This document shows, piece after piece, positions 46,353 through 53,910 of a stretch of 64,000 bases of DNA (its first letter is position 1; each line of letters begins with the position of its first letter). The notes below the pieces were generated by a model, which did not search any database, was not told the origin of the DNA, and saw only the letters and a program-made list of their open reading frames with translations. The translations under genes and the position numbers were made by a program. The stretch is from assembly GCF_000060285.1 (NCBI RefSeq), contig NC_008555.1, positions 62,001 to 126,000 on the forward strand, read 5' to 3'. The stretch comes from Listeria welshimeri serovar 6b str. SLCC5334 (GTDB lineage Bacteria > Bacillota > Bacilli > Lactobacillales > Listeriaceae).

Positions 46353-47418
46353 GGAACCAAATGATGAATTAGAAGACTTGTTTGATATAGAAAAAATGAG
46401 CAAAGAAGTAAAAAAAGTAAAGCGTCGTAGCATTTCTAAAACATCAGTAATCATTATCGGGATTGTATTACTTATTCTTGCTGGGGTACTTGGTTATTTA
46501 TATATTTCTAACAAAGTAGCTTCGGATAAAGCAAGAAAACAAGCAGAAAATCATGTAGCTTTCGTAACAACTATCAATGAATTCTATAAATATCCGAATA
46601 CCATTCTTCAGACATCTACAGAAATAAGTGATAATAATCGTAAAGTGGAGATATCAGAGGTGAATTTCAAATTATTAAAAGATAGATTTATTCCGTTTAC
46701 TACAGCAACTATGAGTTTAGATTCAGATGGTATAGGCTCAGGCTATCCTACAATAGAAATTAATTTAGAAGAGAAAGAAAAAGACGGGGAGAAATATAAA
46801 GTTGGTATTAATGATTTAACAACTGGAAATAGATTAGCTGATTATTACCATCCTTTGAAAAAATATTCTTCTATGAAACAAGATTTGAAAAAATTAAGCG
46901 AATTTCCTAAAAACACCTATTTAGAGATGGCTATCTCTTTTGATAAAGCTTATTCCTCTCTAGAAGTGGAAAAAATGTTACCCAATAATTTAAAACCAAC
47001 GTTCTTTTGGTTAGATGGTTATGATCTTTCTATTGATGACATGCCTTCACCCCTTAATGAACAATTATATGGTTATGATAATCCCAATACTAATTTAGAG
47101 AATAAATTCTGGACAAATCCAATAGAAGACGAACAAGATTATATCAAACAAATGAAGTTGAGCAACTTTACTTTCTATTCTAATGGAAGTATTTCACAAG
47201 ATGGTACAGTATATGGTTCTGGTAAAAGCGTTTATAAGGTTTTAAAAACTAAATCCGATAAAGGAGAAAAGTTGGTTATCGGAATTTCCATCGTTGCCAC
47301 TAAAGAAGAATTACAGCAATTAGCCAATGTAAATTATATCCGAGCATCAAGTGTAGGCGTAATTTCAAACGCAGTAGATGCAGCAAACTACTACGAACAA
47401 ACTGGGGAAATCAATTGA
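46345..47418 (+). CDS. Putative anti-sigma factor (membrane)
   Basis: 357 residues from the ATG at 46345, which overlaps the sigma-factor stop by 8 bases (GGGGGGAT upstream). A cytoplasmic N-terminal segment of ~30 residues (DELEDLFDIEKMSKEVKKVKRR, like the Sigma_reg_N region), one membrane helix (~33-55) and a ~300-residue extracytoplasmic domain with the sigma-regulator-type C-terminal half. The gene order sigma then TM regulator is the standard arrangement for ECF sigma/anti-sigma pairs; binding itself is inferred. Confidence 0.8.
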   Translation: MSKEPNDELEDLFDIEKMSKEVKKVKRRSISKTSVIIIGIVLLILAGVLGYLYISNKVASDKARKQAENHVAFVTTINEFYKYPNTILQTSTEISDNNRKVEISEVNFKLLKDRFIPFTTATMSLDSDGIGSGYPTIEINLEEKEKDGEKYKVGINDLTTGNRLADYYHPLKKYSSMKQDLKKLSEFPKNTYLEMAISFDKAYSSLEVEKMLPNNLKPTFFWLDGYDLSIDDMPSPLNEQLYGYDNPNTNLENKFWTNPIEDEQDYIKQMKLSNFTFYSNGSISQDGTVYGSGKSVYKVLKTKSDKGEKLVIGISIVATKEELQQLANVNYIRASSVGVISNAVDAANYYEQTGEIN

Positions 47419-47420
47419 AA

Positions 47421-47456
47421 AAGGACACTCTGGATTTTCAGAGTGTCCATTTAAAA
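47421..47456 (+). terminator. Terminator between convergent genes
   Basis: GGACACTCTG / CAGAGTGTCC stem with an A/T-rich tail, 5 bases after the anti-sigma gene; it can also end the minus-strand phage-type genes. Confidence 0.75.
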
Positions 47457-47903
47457 TTTTTTATACACATCGATAGAGTTGCCAAAATTGATTAGATAAT
47501 CCCCGCAATCATACATTGGGCCGTATTTTTCAGCATAATGAGAAACGGTATGTCGTAAAAACTCTTCGGTAACTTCTAAAAACTCAGCAACCTCAAAATA
47601 TTCCCTTAAACCGAGATAAAAACAGGTAATTATATCATCTAATGGAATTAATTCTTCATATCCTTTTCGGCGGGCAAAAAGTTCTTGTTTCTTATCTGAA
47701 ATAGTTTCTTGTTTTGTAATATTTCCTACAGTGTATTTATAATGCATGAGTTCTTCAACTAAAATACAACCTTTTTCTATAGAAGATCGATCCTTGCTTA
47801 TAAAAATCATTCCATTTAAATAAAGGCCAGGTAATTTATAAGGCATTTTCTCTTCTCTAATAGTTACCTCGTCTTGGTATTTATTGACCAATTTTTCGTA
47901 CAA
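47451..47903 (-). CDS. ImmA/IrrE-like peptidase, candidate anti-repressor
   Basis: 150 residues. Contains the ImmA/IrrE-type stretch LVEELMHYKYTVG, where the usual HExxH-like zinc motif appears as EELMH, and the family's C-terminal REYFEVAEFLEVTEEFLRHTVSHYAEKYG. Such proteins, next to Xre repressors in prophages and tailocins, cleave or inactivate the repressor during induction; MpaR in Listeria is one described relative (from memory). It is translated from the same minus-strand transcript as the repressor, whose stop is 5 bases upstream. Whether the altered zinc motif is active is uncertain. Confidence 0.75.
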   Translation of the reverse strand: MYEKLVNKYQDEVTIREEKMPYKLPGLYLNGMIFISKDRSSIEKGCILVEELMHYKYTVGNITKQETISDKKQELFARRKGYEELIPLDDIITCFYLGLREYFEVAEFLEVTEEFLRHTVSHYAEKYGPMYDCGDYLINFGNSIDVYKKF

Positions 47904-47908
47904 TCAAA

Positions 47909-48244
47909 TCACATCCCGCGATGGAGTTTTTTCTTCATCTCTATATAAGCTAAAATATCTCGCATTTCTTCCTCTGTTACATCATCATCAATATGAGCGG
48001 CAATTGTCACCAAGCGTTCGTCAACAGGTGGTAAATTTCTTTCGGGAAAAAAGTCATCTAATCTTTTGTTGAATATTTTTGCAAGTTCAAATAAAACATC
48101 TTGATTTGCTTTACGGTCGCCATTCTCATAGCGGCTAATTGTTTGACGAGTAGTATGAAGCTTTTCTGCCAATGCTTCTTGATTTAGACCTCGTTCCTCG
48201 CGATATTGTTTTATTTTATTTCCTACAAATTTATTTAACTCCAT
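47909..48244 (-). CDS. Xre/CI-like repressor of the reduced monocin locus
   Basis: 111 residues. N-terminal HTH_3 domain (~7-60: IKQYREERGLNQEALAEKLHTTRQTISRYENGDRKANQDVLFELAKIF) and a short C-terminal segment without a LexA-type peptidase, so inactivation would need the ImmA-like partner. It is divergent from lmaD with a ~220-base region that carries three operator-like repeats. By position it corresponds to the repressor of the L. monocytogenes monocin/lma locus. It probably represses lmaD and its own operon. Confidence 0.85.
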   Translation of the reverse strand: MELNKFVGNKIKQYREERGLNQEALAEKLHTTRQTISRYENGDRKANQDVLFELAKIFNKRLDDFFPERNLPPVDERLVTIAAHIDDDVTEEEMRDILAYIEMKKKLHRGM

Positions 48245-48288
48245 AATAATTGTCCTCCATATGTTTATGGCTAAAGTATAGCATTTTT

Positions 48289-48301
48289 AGCACCAAATTG
48301 G
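48289..48301. promoter_or_regulatory. Operator-like site O1 of the monocin repressor
   Basis: AGCACCAAATTGG. One of three copies of AGCACCA-WWTTGG around the divergent promoters; this one is nearest to the repressor start. Confidence 0.6.
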
Positions 48302-48342
48302 AACTTTTTTGAACAAATTTGTATTATAAAGTTTACTGGTAA

Positions 48343-48355
48343 CCAAAATGGTGCT
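48343..48355. promoter_or_regulatory. Operator-like site O2 of the monocin repressor
   Basis: CCAAAATGGTGCT is the reverse complement of AGCACCATTTTGG, lying just before a TATAAT (48355-48360). Confidence 0.65.
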
Positions 48356-48404
48356 ATAATAATTGTAGAGCTAGAAAATAAATGAGGTTTCATTTCGCAT
48401 CATA

Positions 48405-48417
48405 AGCACCATTTTGG
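48405..48417. promoter_or_regulatory. Operator-like site O3 of the monocin repressor
   Basis: AGCACCATTTTGG, extended to the palindrome CACCA-TTT-TGGTG, ~45 bases before lmaD. The three sites are ~54 and ~62 bases apart. Confidence 0.65.
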
Positions 48418-48462
48418 TGACAAAAGTAACCTTATAAAATTATGAGATGGAAGTGGGAATGG

Positions 48463-48891
48463 ATGGATAGACAACTTTTAAAAGAAAAGCAAATCCAACT
48501 GATTTTTCAACTTGAACAAGAAGAAAATAGATTTATTCGGAAGCGTTTAATAGAAGAGTTGGAGTATTTTGAAGCACTTGGAGATAGAGAAAAAGGGCTT
48601 TTAACGGCAGAACAAAAATTACTTATATTAACACCTAGCGAATACAGAGAATATAAAAAGACAAAATCAGATGTACAAATTAGCAAATTAATTGGAGTTT
48701 CAAGGTCATCACTTGCTGATTGGAAACGTAAAAAGGGATTAAATAGAAAAAAGCGGCAGTCAGTTCAACGGGAGATGATTGAGGTTTTAGCTTTTCATCT
48801 AGATAAGTCAGAAGAAGAAATTGGCTCTTTGCCAGCTTCGGCTATTGAATGCCAGTATGAGGCTTTTGTAATTAATGAATCCCATAATTAA
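48463..48891 (+). CDS. lmaD: LmaD-like phage-type regulator
   Basis: 142 residues from the ATG at 48463, chosen because GGAAG lies 9 bases upstream; another in-frame ATG at 48442 has no ribosome binding site. Helical and basic, with a helix-turn-helix segment (~65-95: SDVQISKLIGVSRSSLADWKRKKGL). By position and size it matches LmaD, the first gene of the lma/monocin operon. Cytoplasmic; probably an early regulator. First gene behind the operator sites. Confidence 0.75.
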   Translation: MDRQLLKEKQIQLIFQLEQEENRFIRKRLIEELEYFEALGDREKGLLTAEQKLLILTPSEYREYKKTKSDVQISKLIGVSRSSLADWKRKKGLNRKKRQSVQREMIEVLAFHLDKSEEEIGSLPASAIECQYEAFVINESHN

Positions 48892-48902
48892 GGAGTGATC
48901 AA

Positions 48903-49319
48903 ATGCAAGTTTTAGTTTTACCAGAAAATAAAGATATCAATTATATCAAGACAGTGCATGAAGTAAAACGATTTTTTACTGATTTTCAGCGTTTTCGAGT
49001 GATTGCAGGATTATCGCAAAAGCCGTGTCTTACAATGAATGGATTTTTAGAGGAATGCCAATTTGGGTCGGTCGCATTTGCTGCTAGACACAATAAAGAA
49101 GTTATCGCAGAAGCTCGCTGGTTAGTTCAAAAATACACTGAAAAACTAAATCAAATGGATGGATTATATCGGAAAATTTTGCTTGAGTGCTATATAGAAC
49201 GCAAACAAGATGTTGCAATAATGATGGATTTACCATATGAAATAGCCCAGTTTAAAAGAATTAAAAAAAGAGCTGTGCTTGAACTGGCCTCAATTATGGG
49301 GATTTTGGTTAGGAAATGA
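48903..49319 (+). CDS. lmaC: LmaC-like ArpU-family late transcription regulator
   Basis: 138 residues; AAGGAGTG ribosome binding site. The C-terminal half (~75-135: EARWLVQKYTEKLNQMDGLYRKILLECYIERKQDVAIMMDLPYEIAQFKRIKKRAVLELA) is of the ArpU/sigma-region-4-like type that switches on late phage genes. It starts 11 bases after lmaD. In complete monocin loci the tail genes follow; here the next gene is the holin, 37 bases downstream. Confidence 0.8.
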   Translation: MQVLVLPENKDINYIKTVHEVKRFFTDFQRFRVIAGLSQKPCLTMNGFLEECQFGSVAFAARHNKEVIAEARWLVQKYTEKLNQMDGLYRKILLECYIERKQDVAIMMDLPYEIAQFKRIKKRAVLELASIMGILVRK

Positions 49320-49356
49320 CGTGGATTTTGGTGAAAAAATTGAAAGGAGGCGTTAT

Positions 49357-49779
49357 ATGGACTTTTTTCTAAAACTTGGAATAACAGTTTTTGGCGCGGT
49401 GTTTGGATACTTGTTTGGGGATGTGGATTTATTGGTAAAAGTGCTGGTGTGCTTTATTATAGCTGACTATATCTCTGGGCTACTTGCATCAGGGTATCTA
49501 GGGGAACTTAGCAGCAAAATGGGTTTCAAAGGAATCGCGAAAAAAATTGCTATCTTAATTTTAGTAGCTATTGCGCATCAAATAGATTTGATTCTCGGAA
49601 CGCATAATACAACGCGGGATGCAGTTATCTTTTTCTATTTGGCGAATGAGTTGATTTCTATTTTGGAAAATTTTGTTCGAATGGGGATGAAAGTCCCGGA
49701 AATATTGAAAAATTTAATTTTAATTTTTGATGCAAAAGCAGGAGATGAGGAGGAAAAGCATGACAAAAATATGGATTGA
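49357..49779 (+). CDS. Phage-type holin
   Basis: 140 residues from the ATG at 49357, preceded by AAAGGAGGCG (an in-frame upstream ATG overlaps lmaC). Three hydrophobic segments (~5-45, 55-72, 88-110) and a charged C-terminus with EEEKHDKN; typical of the Phage_holin_4 / TcdE family. It forms membrane lesions to release lysin. It overlaps the amidase gene by 20 bases. Same gene as the holin of the L. monocytogenes monocin locus by position. Confidence 0.85.
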   Translation: MDFFLKLGITVFGAVFGYLFGDVDLLVKVLVCFIIADYISGLLASGYLGELSSKMGFKGIAKKIAILILVAIAHQIDLILGTHNTTRDAVIFFYLANELISILENFVRMGMKVPEILKNLILIFDAKAGDEEEKHDKNMD

Positions 49780-50488
49780 TGCAGGTCATGGTGGGAAAGA
49801 TTCTGGCGCAGTTGGAAACGGGCTTGTCGAAAAAGATTGGGTGCTGACTGTAGCGAAACAAATTCAAAATGAATTGATGAAAGCTGGTTTTGAAGTTGGT
49901 ATGACACGAACAAATGATACTTTTTATGAATTAAGTGATCGTGCTAAAAAAGCAAATAGTTTCAAAGCGGATTTATTTATTTCGATTCACTTTAATGCTG
50001 GTGGGGGAAAAGGTTATGAAGACTATATTTATACGTCTACTCCCGCGAAAACAGTTGAAATACAAAAAATTATCCACAAAAATGTTATCTCTAAAATTAC
50101 TAAACATGGAATGAACGACCGAGGAATAAAGAAAGCTAATTTTGCTGTTTTAAGAGAAACGGCAATGGATGCAATTTTACTTGAGGCTGGTTTTTGTGAT
50201 AGTACAGACGCGGCTATTCTTGAAAAACAATCCTATAAAAATGATTATTGTTCAGGTATTGTTGCAGGCGTTCAGGAGATTTTTGGAGCTATGGTTACAA
50301 AATATCGTGCAGGAAAATATTTGACTAGCGACGATGCTATTTCTGGCAACAATATCAAAGGTTATTTGGAAGCAGGAACGAAGGTTTTTGTTTATAAAGA
50401 AACAGACAAAACGCTTAATTTAACTACGAAAAAAGGTGTACCAGGAAGTTGGGTTCTAAAAACAGAAGTGAATATTGGAAAGAGATAA
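49760..50488 (+). CDS. N-acetylmuramoyl-L-alanine amidase (lysin)
   Basis: 242 residues from the ATG at 49760 (GATGAGGAGG upstream). Amidase_3 fold: zinc ligands in WIDAGHGGKDSGA (His) , Glu in the VEKDW line, ISIHFNAG (His) and catalytic Glu in LLEAGF. The last ~65 residues resemble a cell-wall-binding tail. It cuts the amide bond between MurNAc and L-Ala. Overlaps the holin. No signal peptide, consistent with holin-dependent release. Terminator follows. Confidence 0.88.
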   Translation: MTKIWIDAGHGGKDSGAVGNGLVEKDWVLTVAKQIQNELMKAGFEVGMTRTNDTFYELSDRAKKANSFKADLFISIHFNAGGGKGYEDYIYTSTPAKTVEIQKIIHKNVISKITKHGMNDRGIKKANFAVLRETAMDAILLEAGFCDSTDAAILEKQSYKNDYCSGIVAGVQEIFGAMVTKYRAGKYLTSDDAISGNNIKGYLEAGTKVFVYKETDKTLNLTTKKGVPGSWVLKTEVNIGKR

Positions 50489-50519
50489 AAAGAGCGACCA
50501 ATTTGGTCGCTCCTTTTTA
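50489..50519 (+). terminator. Terminator of the lysis genes
   Basis: GAGCGACCA / TGGTCGCTC, three-base loop, T5 tail; also usable by the convergent 5'-nucleotidase gene. Confidence 0.85.
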
Positions 50520-50520
50520 A

Positions 50521-52914
50521 TCAACCCTTTTTACGTAAAGTATAAAGAGCTGTAGTTGTTAAAATAAGACCGAATACTGTTGCAAGTCCTGCTGTATCAC
50601 CTGTTGTTGGTAAGGTTGTATTGGTATTTCCACTAGGAGTAGTGTTTGGTGTAGTAGTGGCTGGCTTTTCAGTTGTCGTTGTTCCGCCTGTTGTCCCAGA
50701 TCCATTGCCTGCATTACCATTACCGTTATCCGTTCCACCATTATTTCCATTACCGTTATCCGTTCCACCATTATTTCCATTACCATTATCTGTCCCACCA
50801 TTACCATTATCCGTTCCGCCATTGCCGTTATCTGGTGGAGTAGTTGCGGCTGCTTGAACTGTTGTTTGGAAAGTAGTGCTGTATCCGTTAGAGTCTGTAA
50901 TAGTTGTTGTGATTTGGTCGCCTTCTTTAAGGTCTAAAGAAGATACATCTACGGAAAATTTGCCATTTGTATCAGCAGTTGCAGTTGGATCAGCGGCACG
51001 AGCCATTTTGGCAGTAGTATCAGCTTTTTGAACAGCAACTGTAGCAAATGGTAAAGTAGTTCCGGTTAATGCTTTTTCTTTTTCAGCTAGTTTGTTAATT
51101 TTTGTTGCGTCTTTAATTGCTTTGATTGCTGCATCTTCGGTTTCTTTGTCGATTTCAGCTTTGGATTTGTAGACTTTACGTCCTTCTTTTTGAGCCGTAA
51201 TGACTTTGCCGGCAGCTTTTTGGTCTTTGATGTAATTGATGAATGTTTCTGTATCTGGGTCAATTGCAGTTACTAAGTTAGCTTTTTTGAAAGCAGAGAA
51301 TCCGTCTCCACCGCCAAATAGGAAGTCATTAATTACGACTTTGTATTTTTGGTCCGCTTTTAAAGGAGTGCCATCTTCAGTTGTAACGCTTGCCACTTTG
51401 TACGCATGATCTAAGTCATCTGTATCTGTGAAAGTGTATTTTAATCCAGAAATTTGAAGGAAATAAGTTTGGTTGCTTAAATATTGTTGGTTTAATGCTT
51501 CAAGAATATCCGCACCAGTCATTTCCACCACTTGAAGAATGTTACCAAATGGTTGAACAGCTTGAGCCGCGCCCCATGTGATTTCATTTTGACCATTTGC
51601 AAGGCGAGTAGTAAGGTCAGCACGAATTCCGCCATTATTTGTCATAGCAAAGTCGACATCGGCGCCAGCTTTATTTGCCATATAACGTTGCGCATCTGTA
51701 ATCATATTACCAAGCTCGGATTCTTTATCATCAATTGCTTTATTGTCTAAGTTTGTGTCACGAGAAATGACATCTTTATTTGCAAGGCCGATAGTTTCGT
51801 TAATAACTCCTTCAATGCGACTTTTTGCATCTTCAGTTACGGCCGTAATATCTGCATTTGGTGTGACGTTTCTCGTATTGTATGTAATTTTAGCATCAGG
51901 TGGAGTAACGAAATCACCGGTTGTTTTATCAAGTTCGCCAGTTACGTCTGAAAAAGCTTTGCCATTGTTGTAACTTTGAACAATCCGAGTTTTTCCAACT
52001 AGTCCATTTGTGTATTGGTGATTATGTCCTGCAAGAACTAAATCGACTGAGTTATTGGGGTCTAGTTCATTTGCTTTTGTCATCATATTAGCAGCTTCTC
52101 CAGCTACATCTTGTTTAGTTCCAGTGTTTGGGTTCCCAGTGGAAAGGGCTGGAACGTGTGATAAAACAACGATTGCGTTAACACCTTGACCTCTGAGTTC
52201 AGCAGAGTATTTTACGATAGTTTCTGCTTCATCAAGGAAATCGTAGTCTTTAATATGATTTGCAAGAACTAAATTAGGAATTTCTGTTGTAACGATACCA
52301 ATAAAGCCAACTTTAACACCATCAATTTCTTTTACATAATAAGGTGAAAAGCCTTCTGCAACTTTGTTTGTACCTTTGTTGACCACATTAGCTGCGACGA
52401 TTTTCATGTCACTTTTAACGCGTGGATAAGCTTCTACGATTGGTCCGAATTTACTTGTAGAAACGCCGTCCAAAATGCGTTTGTATTCAGGCAAACCTTC
52501 ATCAAATTCATGGTTTCCTAAAGTGCCGACTTCGAAATTCATTTTTTGGAGAACTTTCATGGTTGGCTCATCCTGAAGTAAACCAGATACTGCTGGGCTT
52601 GCGCCGACCATATCACCAGCTTGAACTCGAATGGCATTGTCCGCACTAGCCTCAGGATTTGCTTGCAAAAATGAGTTAGTGGCGTTGTCCAAGTTAGTAG
52701 CTAAGTAATCTGCTCCTCCAATTGGTGAGCCGGATGCATCTTTGGAGGCTGTTTCAAGCGCTCCATGGAAATCATTTATCCCCAAAATCTGAATGGGAAC
52801 CGTATCTGCTGCTGCTTGTGTTGTTGTCCCGGTGAATGGTGCAGTAAGTCCGATTGTGAGCCCTGCTACGAGTAAAACATGTGTAGTTTTCTTAAAAAAT
52901 TTGTTCACTTTCAC
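50521..52914 (-). CDS. LPXTG-anchored 5'-nucleotidase/metallophosphatase
   Basis: 797 residues. Signal peptide to about residue 35. Calcineurin-like metallophosphatase domain (~40-330) with GINDFHGA (Asp48, His50), GNHEFD (133-138) and AGHNH, then the 5'-nucleotidase C-terminal domain (~360-590, including TNNGGIRADL). An Asn/Gly/Thr repeat spacer (NGNGGTDNG, ~690-740) precedes sorting signal LPTTGD (768-773) and a short basic tail. Anchored to the wall by sortase A; it dephosphorylates extracellular nucleotides. cre site upstream. Confidence 0.9.
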   Translation of the reverse strand: MKVNKFFKKTTHVLLVAGLTIGLTAPFTGTTTQAAADTVPIQILGINDFHGALETASKDASGSPIGGADYLATNLDNATNSFLQANPEASADNAIRVQAGDMVGASPAVSGLLQDEPTMKVLQKMNFEVGTLGNHEFDEGLPEYKRILDGVSTSKFGPIVEAYPRVKSDMKIVAANVVNKGTNKVAEGFSPYYVKEIDGVKVGFIGIVTTEIPNLVLANHIKDYDFLDEAETIVKYSAELRGQGVNAIVVLSHVPALSTGNPNTGTKQDVAGEAANMMTKANELDPNNSVDLVLAGHNHQYTNGLVGKTRIVQSYNNGKAFSDVTGELDKTTGDFVTPPDAKITYNTRNVTPNADITAVTEDAKSRIEGVINETIGLANKDVISRDTNLDNKAIDDKESELGNMITDAQRYMANKAGADVDFAMTNNGGIRADLTTRLANGQNEITWGAAQAVQPFGNILQVVEMTGADILEALNQQYLSNQTYFLQISGLKYTFTDTDDLDHAYKVASVTTEDGTPLKADQKYKVVINDFLFGGGDGFSAFKKANLVTAIDPDTETFINYIKDQKAAGKVITAQKEGRKVYKSKAEIDKETEDAAIKAIKDATKINKLAEKEKALTGTTLPFATVAVQKADTTAKMARAADPTATADTNGKFSVDVSSLDLKEGDQITTTITDSNGYSTTFQTTVQAAATTPPDNGNGGTDNGNGGTDNGNGNNGGTDNGNGNNGGTDNGNGNAGNGSGTTGGTTTTEKPATTTPNTTPSGNTNTTLPTTGDTAGLATVFGLILTTTALYTLRKKG

Positions 52915-52941
52915 ACTCTCCCTTTTTTCGCCAGTGGCAAT

Positions 52942-52957
52942 TTGTAAGCGCTAACTC
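52942..52957 (-). promoter_or_regulatory. cre site of the 5'-nucleotidase gene
   Basis: TTGTAAGCGCTAACTC matches WTGNAANCGNWNNCWW with one mismatch at the end, 28 bases before the minus-strand start: a CcpA site is likely. Confidence 0.65.
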
Positions 52958-53099
52958 AAAGGTGCCTAGCTATAATTGTAGCAAAGTGGAATCTCCGTAG
53001 CAATAGGAAATATGGATTTTGTGTAAATGTAATGATAATATTTGGCTATATTTTTATTTCGTTTGAAAAAAGGGTAAACTATAGAAAAGGAGGGATAGG

Positions 53100-53849
53100 A
53101 TGGATATCTCGAGCACGGAAATTTGGGATGCGATTAGGAGAAATAGTTATTTACTATATTATCAACCAAAAGTAGATGCTAAAACAAATAAAGTCATTGG
53201 TTTTGAAGGCTTAATCAGGTTGAAAACAGCGACAGCAGTTCTGGCCCCAATGGATTTCTTTGAGGATGTTGCCCTTTTAAATGCAACTCGGGAAATGCAA
53301 GATTTTGTTGCTGAAACGGCGATAGAACAGCTTAATCAGTTGGGTGGGCGTTTTTCTATTTCGATTAATATTCCAGCACATTATGTAGTAAGCAGTAATT
53401 ATATGGCTTCTTTGTATGATTATGTGAAAGAACATTTAAAGTATCCGGAATGCTTAGAAATAGAAATTATTGAGCGAGGCGAGATTACGGAACTTGCTGT
53501 TGCAGACAAAAACTTAAGAAAAATCAAAAATCTTGGTGTCAAGGTGAGCATGGATGATTTTGGAAAAGGTTATAGTTCGCTTGCCTATTTGCGCAGTTTG
53601 CCAATTGATATTGTCAAAACAGATATGTCGTTTATTGCGCTTTTAAAAACAGATCGTCGACAACAAATAATTATTCAAGCAATTGTTAACTTATGCCATG
53701 ATTTAGGTGGGAAAGTGGTCACGGAAGGCGTAGAAGACATTGAACAAGTGAAAAAATTACGAGAAATGAAAGTGGACTACTTTCAAGGCTTTTATTTTAG
53801 TCGGCCGCTACCAATGGAAGAAATCAAACAAAAATATTCCATCGTCTGA
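53100..53849 (+). CDS. pdeB: EAL-domain cyclic-di-GMP phosphodiesterase
   Basis: 249 residues; AAAGGAGGGAT ribosome binding site. Full EAL domain: FEGLIRL (Glu of EAL), ISINIPAHY, LEIEIIERGE, VSMDDFGKGYSSLAYL (DDFG), IVKTDMSF (Lys), VVTEGVED, FQGFYFSRPL. All metal- and catalysis-related residues look intact, so it hydrolyses c-di-GMP. No sensor or membrane domain. By synteny this is PdeB (from memory). Convergent with the IMPDH-like gene, with a shared terminator. Confidence 0.9.
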   Translation: MDISSTEIWDAIRRNSYLLYYQPKVDAKTNKVIGFEGLIRLKTATAVLAPMDFFEDVALLNATREMQDFVAETAIEQLNQLGGRFSISINIPAHYVVSSNYMASLYDYVKEHLKYPECLEIEIIERGEITELAVADKNLRKIKNLGVKVSMDDFGKGYSSLAYLRSLPIDIVKTDMSFIALLKTDRRQQIIIQAIVNLCHDLGGKVVTEGVEDIEQVKKLREMKVDYFQGFYFSRPLPMEEIKQKYSIV

Positions 53850-53852
53850 ATA

Positions 53853-53908
53853 GAAAATTGGTTGGTGTGAGAATGGCAATTTACCAAATTCACACCAACC
53901 AATTTTAT
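53853..53908 (+). terminator. Bidirectional terminator
   Basis: AAAATTGGTTGGTGTGA / TCACACCAACCAATTTT, 17-base perfect stem with A/T runs on both sides; serves pdeB (+) and the IMPDH-like gene (-). Confidence 0.9.
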
Positions 53909-53910
53909 TT

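Noticed and set aside
50559-50857. Repeat-like frames on both strands (VMEIMVERI..., PLPLSVPPL...)
   Set aside because: They are shadows of the Asn/Gly/Thr repeat spacer of the LPXTG 5'-nucleotidase.
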